A stretch of 64,000 nucleotides of DNA, taken from positions 5,477,559 to 5,541,558 of the forward strand of contig NZ_KE650771.1 in the NCBI RefSeq assembly GCF_000447295.1, written 5' to 3'. Shown here piece by piece: positions 1 through 10,191 of this stretch; positions within the stretch are counted from its first letter, which is position 1, and each line of letters opens with the position of its first letter. The DNA is from Fischerella sp. PCC 9431 (lineage in GTDB: Bacteria > Cyanobacteriota > Cyanobacteriia > Cyanobacteriales > Nostocaceae). The notes under the pieces are model-generated. The model saw only the letters and a program-made list of their open reading frames with translations, made no database searches and was not told where the DNA came from. A program made the translations under genes and the position numbers.

Positions 1-951
1 TCCTTGAGGCCGGGGTTGTTTTGCTAACACCTCTGCCATATCGAACAACTCAGAAATACTATTTACCCGCAATACTCCACAACGTCGTAAAGCAGCATCA
101 AACACTGCATCACTTCCCGCTAAAGCTCCTGTATGCGATGCTGCGGCTTTGGCTGCGGCTTCTGTGCGTCCAGCTTTAATGACAATGATCGGCTTAGTCA
201 GGGCTACTTCCCGTGCTGCTGAGAGAAACGATCGCGCATCGCCAATCGATTCCATGTAGATTACAATACTTTCTGTGTGCGGGTCATCACCAAGATAATA
301 AATCAAATCACCCCAACCCACATCCAGCATCGAACCGATGGAGATAAAAGCACTAAAACCGACGTTTTCTCGAAAACTCCAATCTAAAATCGCCGTACAC
401 AACGCCCCACTTTGACTAATAAATCCCACCTTCCCGGGGAATGCCATGCTACTAGCAAAGGTAGCATTTAAGCCTGTGTGAGGATTGATCACACCTAAAC
501 AATTAGGGCCAATCAACCGCATTTTGCTGTGGTGCAGTTGTTCTAAAACTTGTTTTTCTAATTTGACGCCATCTACACCGGTTTCTTTGAATCCAGCCGA
601 AAGCACGATCGCACCTTTGACTCCCACCTCTACACATTCCCCAATAATCCCCGGAACAGTAGCAGCAGGTGTAATCACAATCGCTAAATCAATCGGTTCT
701 GGAACTGCGGCTATATGAGGATAAGTTTTAATCCCCAGCACACTGCTACGGTTTGGATTGACAGGAAAAACCGTTCCCCCAAAAGGATGGCTGATCAGAT
801 TCCAAAGTACAGTTCGTCCCACACTGCGATCGCGATCAGTTGCACCAATCACAGCGATCGTTTTCGGCGCAAATATTGCATCTAAAGGTTGATATTCGGA
901 TCGGAGAATATCATAAGCGCGGTCTGAAGTCAGTGTGGGATTGGTTTGCAT
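1..951 (-). CDS. ADP-forming acetyl-CoA synthetase / CoA-binding ligase, N-terminal part (cut by window edge)
   Basis: I translated this by hand because the gene runs off the left edge; 317 codons from an ATG at 951 are visible. The protein starts [20 protein letters not shown] and shows a Rossmann CoA-binding domain ([15 protein letters not shown] near residues 32-46) followed by a succinyl-CoA-ligase-alpha-like flavodoxin fold ([34 protein letters not shown]). This is the alpha part of the NDP-forming acyl-CoA ligase family, which converts acetyl-CoA, ADP and phosphate to acetate and ATP. In cyanobacteria such proteins are often about 900 residues, with an ATP-grasp part and a GNAT acetyltransferase domain after it; those would lie outside the window. 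Its place downstream of adhE and pflA on the same strand fits a fermentative acetate-forming step. Substrate is inferred, not shown. Confidence 0.85.
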   Translation of the reverse strand, partial: MQTNPTLTSDRAYDILRSEYQPLDAIFAPKTIAVIGATDRDRSVGRTVLWNLISHPFGGTVFPVNPNRSSVLGIKTYPHIAAVPEPIDLAIVITPAATVPGIIGECVEVGVKGAIVLSAGFKETGVDGVKLEKQVLEQLHHSKMRLIGPNCLGVINPHTGLNATFASSMAFPGKVGFISQSGALCTAILDWSFRENVGFSAFISIGSMLDVGWGDLIYYLGDDPHTESIVIYMESIGDARSFLSAAREVALTKPIIVIKAGRTEAAAKAAASHTGALAGSDAVFDAALRRCGVLRVNSISELFDMAEVLAKQPRPQG

Positions 952-1088
952 GGTTCTTCTGGGAATCGGGGACTGGGCATGGGGCATGGGGCATTGGGCA
1001 TGGGGATCGGACATGGGGCATCGGGCATTGGTTATTCTCCCTGCTCCCTTCTCTCCCTTCTCAATTTTTAATTTTTAATTTTTAATTT
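952..1088. repeat. Low-complexity spacer repeats
   Basis: The spacer between adhE and the acyl-CoA ligase gene is made of G-rich iterations (GGGCATGGGGCATTGGG-type) followed by about five copies of TTTTTAATTTTTAAT. Similar strings recur at 4890, 33240 and 39905, so this is a dispersed simple repeat and not coding. Confidence 0.8.
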
Positions 1089-3773
1089 TTAATTGATCAA
1101 TCCCCGATCCCCATTCACTTCATGATAAAGTGCAGCATCGGTGCGACAACCCCGATAAGCTAGGATATACAGTTCTTTCAAATCATTGATGAGTGGATAG
1201 CGAGGATTTGCACCTGTACATTGATCATCAAATGCTTGATCTGCCATTTGTTCGACTTTGGCGTAGAATTCTTGATCTTCATCTCCCAAAGCTGCTTGGA
1301 TGGTGCGAGGAATATCAATTTGATGTTTGAGATTTTCTACTGCTTCCACCAATCTTTCGATTTTCTCATCCTGTGTGTCGCCACCTAATCTTAAATAATC
1401 TGCGATTTGGGCGTAACGTGCTTTGGCGTTCGGGTACTTATATTGGGGGAAGATTGCTTGCTTAAAGGGAATATCTGTGGCGTTGTAGCGGATGACGTGG
1501 GAGATCATCAGTGCATTTGCTAAACCGTGGGGTACGTGGAAAGTTGCACCAAGTTTATGTGCCATTGAGTGACATACACCCAAGAATGCATTTGCAAAAG
1601 CCATCCCGGCGATAGTTGCGGCGTAGTGTACTTTTTCCCGTGCTTCAGGATCACTAGCACCATTTTTGTACGCTCGTGGTAAATATGTAAACAGTAGGGC
1701 GATCGCTTGTAGTGCTAAACCATCGGTAAAATCTGTAGCCATTACCGATACGTAAGCTTCTAATGCATGAGTTAGGGCATCAATACCACCGTATGCCGTT
1801 AAATTTTTCGGCATATTTAATACTAGCTCAGGATCTACAATTGCCATATTCGGCGTTAAAGCATAATCTGCTAGCGGGTATTTGACTCCAACTTGATCAT
1901 CCGTAACAACTGCAAAAGGCGTCACTTCTGAACCCGTACCGGAAGTTGTGGGAATTGCGACCATGATTGCTTTTTGTCCCAAGGGAGGTAATTCGTATAC
2001 CCGCTTGCGGATATCCATAAACCGTGTCGCCAATCCTGCAAATTCGACATCGGGATGTTCGTACATCAACCACATAACTTTTGCTGCATCCATCGGCGAA
2101 CCACCACCAATGGCAATAATCACATCTGGTTGATAACTACGTAATAAAGCTAATCCTTGATTAACATTTGAAAGATTCGGGTCAGGTTCGACGTTATGAA
2201 AAATATCGTATTTAACACCAATTTCATCTAAAACTTGCGTGACCTTGTCAATTATTCCCAAATCAAATAAGGGTTTGTCAGTGACAATAAACGCCCGTTT
2301 TTTTCCCGCCAATTCGCTTAAAGCTACAGGCAAACAGCCGTATTTAAAGTAAACTTTGGGAGGAACGCGAAACCACAACATATTTTCTCGGCGTTCCGAG
2401 ACTGTTTTGATATTTAATAGGTGATGAGGTGCAACATTATCAGAAATTGTATTACCGCCCCAAGTACCACAACCTAAAGTCAGCGAGGGGTCAAGTTTAA
2501 AGTTATATAAGTCACCAATAGCCCCTTGAGATGAAGGCGTATTAATCAAAATCCTGCCTGTTTGGACAGTATTCTTAAAGTAAGTAATATCATCAAAATT
2601 GGCTGGATTAGTATACAGTACTGACGTATGTCCCGGACCACCAAACTCAATTAATTGCTCTGCTTTTGTGACTGCTTCATAGAAGTTATGCGCCCGATAC
2701 ATTGCTAGAATTGGAGATAATTTTTCGTAAGTAAAAGGTTCAGCTGCTCCAATCATTTGTACTTCGGCAATTAAAACTTTATAACTGCTAGGCAAAGGAC
2801 AATAAGTATCTGTATTGCATCCGCTAATCTCCCGTTTCAGTTCAATACCAGCAATATTTGCTAGTTTCTCAACTGATTGTCCTACAATTTCTGGATTTAA
2901 ATGTCCTTGTTTTAAAATTAAATTGCCGAGTTTGTGTTTTTCCTCATTGGTGAGAAAATACGCTCCACGACAAATAAATTCTTGTTTTACTTGTGCGTAA
3001 ATCTCATCCACAACAATTACAGATTGTTCAGAAGCACAAATCATACCGTTGTCGAAAGTTTTACTCAGCAAAATGGAACTGACAGCAGTTTGAATATCTG
3101 CTGTGGTGTCAATTACTGCGGGAGTATTTCCCGCACCCACACCTAGTGAAGGATGTCCCGATGAATAAGCAGCACGCACCATTCCCGGTCCGCCAGTTGC
3201 CAAAATTAACTGAATATCTCGATGCTGCATTAAAGCTTGAGAAATTTCTACTGTCGGTTCATTAATCCAACCAATAATATCTGCTGGCGCACCTGCTGCA
3301 ACAGCCGCTTTTAAGACTGTTTGAGCGGCTGCAATTGTCGATTTTTTCGCTTTCGGATGGGGAGAAAAAATAATTGCATTACGAGTTTTTAGAGCAATTA
3401 AAGCTTTAAAAACAGTAGTCGAAGTCGGATTGGTAACAGGGACAATACCTGCGATAATACCTACAGGTTCTGCAATCTTTTGGATGCCAAAAGATTTATC
3501 TTCTTCAATTACACCACACGTTTTTTCATGCTTGTATTTATTGTAAATATATTCAGAGGCAAAGTGATTTTTAATCACCTTATCTTCCACAATCCCCATA
3601 CCTGTTTCTGCAACAGCAAGTTTTGCCAAATAAATGCGTTCTGCGTTAGCTGCTAAGGCTGCTTGCTTAAAGATAAAGTCTACTTGTTCTTGTGAATAAT
3701 TAGCATACTTTTCCTGTGCTATCTTCACTCGTTCAATTAATTCTTCTAATTCTTGAATATTAGTAACCTGCAT
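1089..3773 (-). CDS. adhE: Bifunctional acetaldehyde/alcohol dehydrogenase AdhE
   Basis: The 894-residue protein has the two-domain AdhE architecture at full family length. Residues about 1-440 are a CoA-acylating aldehyde dehydrogenase with the catalytic cysteine in DNGMICASEQS; residues about 455-870 are an iron-dependent alcohol dehydrogenase with the GGGSPMDAAK nucleotide motif and metal-ligand region HSMAHKLGATFHVPHG. It reduces acetyl-CoA to acetaldehyde and then ethanol using two NADH, and in some bacteria assembles into spirosomes. It lies between the acyl-CoA ligase gene and pflA on the same strand; the 228-bp gap upstream suggests its own promoter, but I could not identify one. The ATG at 3773 starts a normal AdhE N-terminus. 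The context with pflA/pflB points to dark anaerobic fermentation. Confidence 0.97.
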   Translation of the reverse strand: MQVTNIQELEELIERVKIAQEKYANYSQEQVDFIFKQAALAANAERIYLAKLAVAETGMGIVEDKVIKNHFASEYIYNKYKHEKTCGVIEEDKSFGIQKIAEPVGIIAGIVPVTNPTSTTVFKALIALKTRNAIIFSPHPKAKKSTIAAAQTVLKAAVAAGAPADIIGWINEPTVEISQALMQHRDIQLILATGGPGMVRAAYSSGHPSLGVGAGNTPAVIDTTADIQTAVSSILLSKTFDNGMICASEQSVIVVDEIYAQVKQEFICRGAYFLTNEEKHKLGNLILKQGHLNPEIVGQSVEKLANIAGIELKREISGCNTDTYCPLPSSYKVLIAEVQMIGAAEPFTYEKLSPILAMYRAHNFYEAVTKAEQLIEFGGPGHTSVLYTNPANFDDITYFKNTVQTGRILINTPSSQGAIGDLYNFKLDPSLTLGCGTWGGNTISDNVAPHHLLNIKTVSERRENMLWFRVPPKVYFKYGCLPVALSELAGKKRAFIVTDKPLFDLGIIDKVTQVLDEIGVKYDIFHNVEPDPNLSNVNQGLALLRSYQPDVIIAIGGGSPMDAAKVMWLMYEHPDVEFAGLATRFMDIRKRVYELPPLGQKAIMVAIPTTSGTGSEVTPFAVVTDDQVGVKYPLADYALTPNMAIVDPELVLNMPKNLTAYGGIDALTHALEAYVSVMATDFTDGLALQAIALLFTYLPRAYKNGASDPEAREKVHYAATIAGMAFANAFLGVCHSMAHKLGATFHVPHGLANALMISHVIRYNATDIPFKQAIFPQYKYPNAKARYAQIADYLRLGGDTQDEKIERLVEAVENLKHQIDIPRTIQAALGDEDQEFYAKVEQMADQAFDDQCTGANPRYPLINDLKELYILAYRGCRTDAALYHEVNGDRGLIN

Positions 3774-4001
3774 AATTTTTACCTTAACAATAAAGAATAA
3801 TTAACCTGTGTCAGTGACTTATAGTTTTGACTTACATAAATTGTTAATTGGCAGCATAATAAATCTTTCAACATATTGCTAAAGTTTCAACTCTTAGCTA
3901 ATACCACAATTTGTCTTCAGAGGAATTTCACAAATCAAATATTTAACTATGAAACTGCAATTGAAATTGCAGGTGTTTTTTTGAGTTGATAATAGAAATA
4001 T

Positions 4002-4796
4002 TCAAGCGATCGCCAAAATTCCTCTACTTATAAAAATATCTAAAGCTTGTTGCACTTGTTCAGCAGAGGGAGTCGGGGTATCTTTTAATAAATATTCAAA
4101 ACCTAATTGTTCCCACTTGTATTCACCCATTTTGTGAAATGGCAAAACTTCTACTCTTTCTACATTCTTAAGCGTGGCAATAAAATCAGCTAATCCTTGA
4201 ATATTTTCTGGGTCATCAGTTAAACCAGGAACTAAGACAAAGCGAATCCAAGTTGGCTTATTAATCTCACTCAAGTATTTAGCTAGATTCAAAGTTGGTT
4301 CAATATCAACACTTGTGACTTTTTTATATGTATCCGGGTCAAATGATTTGATATCAAGTAGTACTAAATCTACATACTCTAATACAGTTTTTGCCACTTC
4401 CAAATTACAAAAACCAGAGGTATCTAACGCTGTATTCATACCTAATTCCTGACAGCGTCGAAAGATTTCTCTGACAAATTCTGGTTGATATAATGGTTCT
4501 CCGCCACTAATCGTCACACCACCACCAGAAGCTTTCATATAAGATGTATACTTCTGAATTTCTGCGATTAGTTCATCAACACTAGCTTGCTTCCCATTTT
4601 CTAAGTAGCGACAATCGGGATTGCAGCAATACAGACAACGCAATGGACATCCGGTTGTAAAAATGATAAAGCGAATACCAGGGCCATCAACAGTACCACA
4701 GGTTTCGACTGAGTGGATGAAACCGAAAGTAGTTGGCTGTGATACAGGCTGATTGTTTACGCTAACAGAAGTGTGAGATGTTTGATTGAGCATCAT
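4002..4796 (-). CDS. pflA: Pyruvate formate-lyase activating enzyme (radical SAM)
   Basis: A 264-residue radical-SAM protein with the CxxxCxxC iron-sulfur motif at C50, C54 and C57 (GCPLRCLYC), the SAM-binding SGGEPL motif near residue 97 and the N-terminal ETCGTVDGPGIRF typical of glycyl-radical activating enzymes. It installs the glycyl radical on PflB using S-adenosylmethionine and a reduced 4Fe-4S cluster. It carries no extra ferredoxin domain, as expected for PflA and unlike other glycyl-radical activases. It lies just upstream of adhE but about 6 kb from pflB, so the two partner genes are split by five other genes. The N-terminus is about 20 residues longer than in E. coli; a start at M2 is equally possible. 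Confidence 0.96.
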   Translation of the reverse strand: MMLNQTSHTSVSVNNQPVSQPTTFGFIHSVETCGTVDGPGIRFIIFTTGCPLRCLYCCNPDCRYLENGKQASVDELIAEIQKYTSYMKASGGGVTISGGEPLYQPEFVREIFRRCQELGMNTALDTSGFCNLEVAKTVLEYVDLVLLDIKSFDPDTYKKVTSVDIEPTLNLAKYLSEINKPTWIRFVLVPGLTDDPENIQGLADFIATLKNVERVEVLPFHKMGEYKWEQLGFEYLLKDTPTPSAEQVQQALDIFISRGILAIA

Positions 4797-4928
4797 CTTT
4801 GCCTATCAAAGCTTTTGTTTAACCTCAATTGCAGTTATAGGCAAATAGTTTGAGGAAGTTGTGAGGAAACTTGCAGGACGAAAACCCTATTTTTAATTTT
4901 TAATTTTTCATTGTTTTGTCCCCAATCC

Positions 4929-6947
4929 CTACACCTGTCGATATTCAGCAAACTCCATCGAGAAAGTAGCCATTCCTTGAGAAAGCGATCGCAATTGTGT
5001 AGAATAACCAAACATTTCTGCTAAGGGGACTTCTGCTTGAATAACTACATCGTTGTCCCGTGTTTGCGAACCCAGCAATAAAGCCCGTCGCGATAATAAC
5101 TTACCTTGAATTCGTCCTACAAACTGGCTTGGAGTTTCCACTTCTAGCAACATCATTGGTTCTAAAATAGTTGGGTTGGCTTTGCCAAAAGCTTCTTCAA
5201 ACCCAAGTCTGGTTGCAAACCGAAAGGCCATTTCTGAGGAATCCATCGGATGATAGGAACCGCCTTCTAATATAACTTTGACTCCCGTAATTGGATATCC
5301 TTTTAGCCATCCTGTTTTCAGAGCATCAATACATCCTTGTTCGCAAGCGCTAATATACTGGGTGGGGATTGCACCGCCCACAATGCGATTTTCAAAGATA
5401 AAAGATTCTGCACATGGTTCTAAGCGTCCCTTGACATGGGCATATTGTCCAGTACCGCCAGTTTGTTTTTTCAGGGTGTAGTCAAAAGTTGCAGATTGGT
5501 TAATGGTTTCCCGGTAAGCTACCGCAGGCGGACTCACGTATACTTCGGCGTGGTATTCGCGTTTCATCCGTTCTAAGTAAATTTGCAGATGCAACTCACC
5601 CATGCCTGACATTAAAGTTTGATGAGATTCTGGATCTGTGCTGACGTGTAAAGTCGGATCTTCACGCACAAAACGGTTTAAAGCTTTGGCAATATGATCT
5701 ATATCTTCTTGGCTTTTGGGAGTAATAGCGATCGCCATTACGGGTTCTGGTATAAATATTCCTTCCAGGGAAAGATTTGTACCTGGAGAACACAAGGTAT
5801 CACCTGATGCACACTCAACTCCCATGAAGCCAATGATTTCCCCAGCTTCAGCCGAGGTTAATTCTTGTCGCTTATTTACTTCTATTCTTACCAGACGGTT
5901 GATGCGGACTTGTTTTTTGGTGCGACTATTGTAGAGGCGATCGCCTGACTTAAGTGTGCCAGAATAAAGGCGGGTGTAAGTCAGTTGACCAAATTCATCT
6001 TCAATTAATTTAAATGCTAGGGCGACTACTGGTGCTTGTGATTCGGGATCAACTTGGACTTGTGTATCAGTGGAGACATCTATAGCTGCGATCGCACCTC
6101 GTTCAATGGGAGAAGGTAGATATAATGCGATCGCATCGAGTAAATTCTGCACACCTTTATTTTTGAACGCCGAACCCATCAACACAGGTGTAAATTCCAG
6201 GCTCAGAGTTCCCTGACGAATTGCATCCCAAATCATTTGCTTGGGTACTTCTTCACCCGCCAGCAACTTTGTCATCATTGCTTCTGAATGGATGGATATT
6301 TGATCAAGCAGTTTATCCCGTGCGATTTGTGCTTGTGGTTGTAAATCTTCAGGAATTGGTTTTTTCTGCCAGTTTTCGCCATTTTCTCCTGTAAAATAAT
6401 TGGCGTTCATCTCGATTAAATCGATCACACCCTCGAACTTGTCTTCTAAACCAATGGGTAATTGCAGTACCACAGGATTTAAACCAAGTTTTTCTCGCAT
6501 TGCATCAACTACACGCGAAGGATTTGCACCGATTCTATCTAATTTGTTGATAAAAACGATACGTGGCACGCGATAGCGCTTCATTTGTCTATCGACTGTA
6601 ATCGACTGAGATTGTACCCCCGCTACACCACACAGCACCATAATTCCCCCATCCAACACCCGTAGGGAACGCTCTACTTCTATAGTAAAATCCACATGTC
6701 CTGGTGTATCAATTAAATTAATTTGCGTGTTGTTCCAAAAACAGGTGATCGCTGCGGAGGTGATTGTAATCCCTTTTTCCCGTTCTAATTCCATGTAATC
6801 CATCGTCGCGCCATCACCATCACCACCTACTTCTTCTATCTTGTGGATTTTGCCCGTGTAGTACAAAATTCGCTCAGAAATAGTGGTTTTTCCAGCATCA
6901 ATGTGGGCGGAAATGCCAATATTGCGAATGTGGCTGCGAGGAATCAT
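4929..6947 (-). CDS. fusA: Elongation factor G paralogue
   Basis: A 672-residue translational GTPase of EF-G type: G1 AHIDAGKT, G3 DTPGH and G4 NKLD are intact, followed by domains II-V (for example the GGAIPTQYISACEQG stretch of domain IV). EF-G moves tRNA and mRNA through the ribosome after peptide transfer. I chose the ATG at 6947 (MIPRSHIRNIG) because AGGAA lies about ten bases upstream; the longer TTG start at 6968 would place that site inside the gene. The LCGVAGVQSQSITVDRQMKRY stretch resembles the mitochondrial EF-G1/spdEFG1 branch more than housekeeping EF-G, so this is probably a secondary EF-G; that branch assignment is from memory. The gene is not next to rpsL/rpsG/tufA, which supports a paralogue. 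It sits between pflA and a response-regulator gene. Confidence 0.92.
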   Translation of the reverse strand: MIPRSHIRNIGISAHIDAGKTTISERILYYTGKIHKIEEVGGDGDGATMDYMELEREKGITITSAAITCFWNNTQINLIDTPGHVDFTIEVERSLRVLDGGIMVLCGVAGVQSQSITVDRQMKRYRVPRIVFINKLDRIGANPSRVVDAMREKLGLNPVVLQLPIGLEDKFEGVIDLIEMNANYFTGENGENWQKKPIPEDLQPQAQIARDKLLDQISIHSEAMMTKLLAGEEVPKQMIWDAIRQGTLSLEFTPVLMGSAFKNKGVQNLLDAIALYLPSPIERGAIAAIDVSTDTQVQVDPESQAPVVALAFKLIEDEFGQLTYTRLYSGTLKSGDRLYNSRTKKQVRINRLVRIEVNKRQELTSAEAGEIIGFMGVECASGDTLCSPGTNLSLEGIFIPEPVMAIAITPKSQEDIDHIAKALNRFVREDPTLHVSTDPESHQTLMSGMGELHLQIYLERMKREYHAEVYVSPPAVAYRETINQSATFDYTLKKQTGGTGQYAHVKGRLEPCAESFIFENRIVGGAIPTQYISACEQGCIDALKTGWLKGYPITGVKVILEGGSYHPMDSSEMAFRFATRLGFEEAFGKANPTILEPMMLLEVETPSQFVGRIQGKLLSRRALLLGSQTRDNDVVIQAEVPLAEMFGYSTQLRSLSQGMATFSMEFAEYRQV

Positions 6948-7134
6948 GGTAAAAGTTCCTAAAGTCAAATTAGGGCATAGGATCTCTAATTTAAAAATAG
7001 GTAAAGAATGTGAGGATTTTGTGAGTTGGAAATTAATATAAGAAATCCAGGTTTGGTGTAGACGCGGAGCGCGAGAAATAATATGTCCTAATTAAATCCC
7101 TTAAATTTATTTACGGGGATTATATTTTTACTTT

Positions 7135-8358
7135 TTAACCAATATACTTCTGTACAATCTCTAATAATTCTTCTGACCGTGGTGGCTTGCCTAAAAATTC
7201 AGTGGCACCGACTAACATAGCATGAGCGCGGTCAATGGGAGTGTTTCTCTCCGTAAGGAAAATAATGGGTGTATTTCTAAAAGTGGGAGTATCGCGCAAA
7301 AATTTACAGATACTATAACCATCAGCATTCGGTAAGAGCAAGTCTAGTAAGATCAAATCAGGCTTGTGTTCAATGAGTTGGGAAAATCCTCGCATTGGCT
7401 CCGGAATACTCAACATTTGATATCCGGCGGGTATCAATATTTTCCTTAAAGCATAAGCCAATACTGGGCTATCATCGATGCAAGCAATTAAAGGTTGTTT
7501 GTGGCTAGATTTAGATGTATCAATATATTCCTGAGCAGATTCTTGAGCAGGATCTTGAGCAGATGTAATAGATTTATTTTCTAATTCGGGACGCGTTGCT
7601 GCTACTACTTTTTTTATAGTTGGTAATGGTAAATCTGGAATTTTTTGAAGTTCTAATATACCCTTATCAACCCAAGGTATCAAAGAGAGGGCTACATCTA
7701 TCACTGATTTTTCTTGCGCTAAAGCAATATCCCATAAAGTGAAATTACCATTAAAATACTTCTGTTCGGAAACTGGGATGACTTGAGAATCTAGCGTTGA
7801 CGGCAAAACTGGGGCGAGACTGGGGCTAAGATGATCTAAACCAGCATCTTGCCATTTTTGATGTGTGTTTGTTGCTTTGGTAAAAACTGACATTATTTCC
7901 CAGGAAGACAAGGCTATAAGCTGGGGTAAATGAAATATATCTTTTTGAGTAGGTGTCCAATTATTTTTTAGGTCTCTATAGTTACTTATTTCAAAAAAAC
8001 ATTCTTGAACAATACTACGAATTACTAACTTGGTTTGGATTGCACTCAATTGTCTTTGGCTAATCCCTTGAGCAAGGAGATAACATTCCCAAGATTGATT
8101 TTCGTCGGACACCACAGAAGGCTCAACATTCCACTTCCAATTCGGACAATGCTGCTTTAAGGCTCTATTCCAGCGCCTAACAGGATGCATTCCACCTGTG
8201 ACATACACCAACTTCCCGCCATTAAAGTAAAGGTTCCAAACAACAGTATGGTTGTATAAAATGAGTATTCCGTTACTACCATTCTTACTGAGATTGTCTA
8301 ATTCTTCTGTCAGCCTTGTTAGTATCATTTGTGGCAATTCTGCTCTGCTCGCAATCAT
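7135..8358 (-). CDS. PATAN-domain response regulator (PatA-like)
   Basis: The 407-residue protein has an N-terminal PATAN/DUF4388-type region (residues about 10-250, with GILILYNHTVVWNLYFNGGK and YVTGG), a Q/S/A-rich linker, and a C-terminal receiver domain (about 285-405) with acidic pocket CIDD, phospho-acceptor aspartate in DLILLDLLLPNADG, conserved T/E in FLTERN and lysine in GKPPRSE. This is the architecture of the cyanobacterial PatA, PixG and LsiR group, which act in heterocyst patterning, phototaxis or signalling without a DNA-binding output. No histidine kinase adjoins it. A cognate signal cannot be assigned; its position among fermentation genes is suggestive only. Confidence 0.88.
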   Translation of the reverse strand: MIASRAELPQMILTRLTEELDNLSKNGSNGILILYNHTVVWNLYFNGGKLVYVTGGMHPVRRWNRALKQHCPNWKWNVEPSVVSDENQSWECYLLAQGISQRQLSAIQTKLVIRSIVQECFFEISNYRDLKNNWTPTQKDIFHLPQLIALSSWEIMSVFTKATNTHQKWQDAGLDHLSPSLAPVLPSTLDSQVIPVSEQKYFNGNFTLWDIALAQEKSVIDVALSLIPWVDKGILELQKIPDLPLPTIKKVVAATRPELENKSITSAQDPAQESAQEYIDTSKSSHKQPLIACIDDSPVLAYALRKILIPAGYQMLSIPEPMRGFSQLIEHKPDLILLDLLLPNADGYSICKFLRDTPTFRNTPIIFLTERNTPIDRAHAMLVGATEFLGKPPRSEELLEIVQKYIG

Positions 8359-8460
8359 TATGCCGTAGCTTGCACCCTTTTATATGATTATTGATTAATA
8401 TAAATTTGAAAATTTTTTAGTCTTGAATACTTATACAGCTAAAGTGAAGCAGTTATCCAA

Positions 8461-9696
8461 CTAATTTTCAGAATTACCAACAAAATCAAATAAATAATGA
8501 GCTAGCTGCAATTTAGTACATGGTGAAATTTCTAACTGACGACCTTGTTTATCTAAAAATACTGCTTGGTTATTATCGCTCCCAAAACCACTATCAGGTT
8601 TATCGACTGGGTTAGCAACAATAGCGTCTAAATTTTTTCTGTGCAATTTTTCCCAAGCGGGAGTGATAATATCTCCTGTCTGAGCAGCAAATCCAATTAA
8701 TAATTGATGAGGTTGTTTGTGTTGGGACAATTCGGCAATTATATCGGGTACAGGTTCTAAAGCTAAAGATTCTGGAAGCGATCGCTTGGGTAATTTCTCA
8801 TGGTTGTAGTCTCGTGGTTTCACATCTGCAACTGCTGCCGACATAATTATGACGTCTGAATTAGAATAATTACGTAGTATAGCAGAGTGCATTTCCTCAG
8901 CGCTGACCACAGAAAATGTTTTTATTCCTAAAGGGATATCAACATTCATCGGGGTGTGTACTAAAGTCACATTTGCGCCTCGATGGAATGCGGCTTGTGC
9001 TAAAGCTAACCCCATTTTACCTGTGGCAGGATTGCCAATAAATCTCACGGGGTCAAAATGTTCTCGTGTTCCTCCAGCACTGATTAAAACTCGCTTTCCT
9101 GCTAAATCCCGTTTACCTTTGGTGTGCAGTAAAGATTGAATATAATTAATAATTTCTGGTGGTTCTGCCATTCTCCCAGTACCGACGCGATCGCACGCGA
9201 GTAATCCCGATTCTGGTTGCAAACTATGAAAACGATGATTTTGTAAGATATTTTGCCAATTTTGCTGTACCGTTTGCTGTTCCCACATATCGGTATTCAT
9301 CGCTGGTGCTAACACTACAGGACAAGTGGAAGCTAAAACGGTATTTGTCAGTAAATTGTCAGCGATCCCGTGGGCTAATTTTGCTAATGTATTCGCAGTT
9401 AAAGGTGCAATTAAAAATACTTCTGCCCACTCACCTAATTCTATATGTAAAGGACGAGAATAAATTGGTTGCCAAAAATTTTCATCTGTAAAAGCGGGAT
9501 AGCGTGAGAGAGTAGAAAAAGTTAAAGGTGTGATAAATTTTTGGGCAGAATTCGTCAGAATAGTTCTGACTTCCACACCACTTTTAAATAATGTGGAAAC
9601 AACTTCACAAATTTTGTAGGCGGCGATTCCGCCGCCGATACCAATTAGAACCCGTTTCAATTTTAGATTTTGGATGTTGGATTTTGGATTTTGCAT
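8461..9696 (-). CDS. coaBC: Bifunctional phosphopantothenoylcysteine decarboxylase / phosphopantothenate-cysteine ligase
   Basis: A 411-residue fusion. Residues about 13-190 are the FMN-dependent decarboxylase ([10 protein letters not shown]; active-site histidine in [12 protein letters not shown]; the PAMNTDMW motif; [10 protein letters not shown] loop), and about 195-400 are the CTP-dependent ligase ([33 protein letters not shown]). Together they make 4'-phosphopantetheine from 4'-phosphopantothenate in CoA synthesis. The first dozen residues ([13 protein letters not shown]) are the translation of the AAAATCCAAAATC dispersed repeat, so the annotated ATG may be a repeat-derived extension; a TTG at 9660 just before KRVLIG is an alternative start. 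Function is certain. Confidence 0.95.
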   Translation of the reverse strand: MQNPKSNIQNLKLKRVLIGIGGGIAAYKICEVVSTLFKSGVEVRTILTNSAQKFITPLTFSTLSRYPAFTDENFWQPIYSRPLHIELGEWAEVFLIAPLTANTLAKLAHGIADNLLTNTVLASTCPVVLAPAMNTDMWEQQTVQQNWQNILQNHRFHSLQPESGLLACDRVGTGRMAEPPEIINYIQSLLHTKGKRDLAGKRVLISAGGTREHFDPVRFIGNPATGKMGLALAQAAFHRGANVTLVHTPMNVDIPLGIKTFSVVSAEEMHSAILRNYSNSDVIIMSAAVADVKPRDYNHEKLPKRSLPESLALEPVPDIIAELSQHKQPHQLLIGFAAQTGDIITPAWEKLHRKNLDAIVANPVDKPDSGFGSDNNQAVFLDKQGRQLEISPCTKLQLAHYLFDFVGNSEN

Positions 9697-9802
9697 TGAG
9701 GTAATGGCTTAAAGTTGATAGCTGACGCTTCATAATTGAGGAAAGATACAGTTCACTAATCCACTCACCAATCCGCAATCTAAAATCTAAAATCCAAAAT
9801 TC

Positions 9803-10015
9803 TTAGGCTTCATCGTAGGGTTCTAAATCTAGAAGGTGAATATATGGTTCAATTAACTCTGGGCGTTGAAATGCGATCGCACGTAGCATGTGCCAATCAT
9901 CCAAACCTTCAAAAGCATTGCTGTAGTTATCCTGCTCCAAACGTGTAGCTAATTTTTCTACATCTTGTGAAGTCATGCTAGCAATGTCTTTTTTGGAAAT
10001 GCTTAGAGTTTTCAT
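9803..10015 (-). CDS. Small cyanobacterial protein, DUF2555-like
   Basis: A 70-residue acidic protein beginning MKTLSISKKDIASMT and ending HLLDLEPYDEA. The pattern (short helix, RLEQDNYSNAFEGLDDWHMLRAIAFQRPELIEPY) matches my memory of the cyanobacteria-specific DUF2555 family, which has no established function. The ATG at 10015 is chosen over an in-frame upstream start at 10048 because a strong GGGAGGGG ribosome-binding site lies about nine bases before it. It lies between coaBC and the esterase gene on the same strand, with more than 100 bp on each side, so it may be monocistronic. No membrane segment or metal-binding motif is visible. Confidence 0.85.
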   Translation of the reverse strand: MKTLSISKKDIASMTSQDVEKLATRLEQDNYSNAFEGLDDWHMLRAIAFQRPELIEPYIHLLDLEPYDEA

Positions 10016-10191
10016 AATGCTCGCCCCTCCCGTTAGCAGCATTTGCATCCAGCTTGGGTTTGTTTGCGCCCGACGCAGCCACCCAATATATATTACTCAT
10101 TTGAGAGCATGAATTACGTGAAATTTTTCCGGATATCTACCGGATTTTGTAAAACTTTTGTAACTGGGACGAGACAAAATCTAGCAACAAG

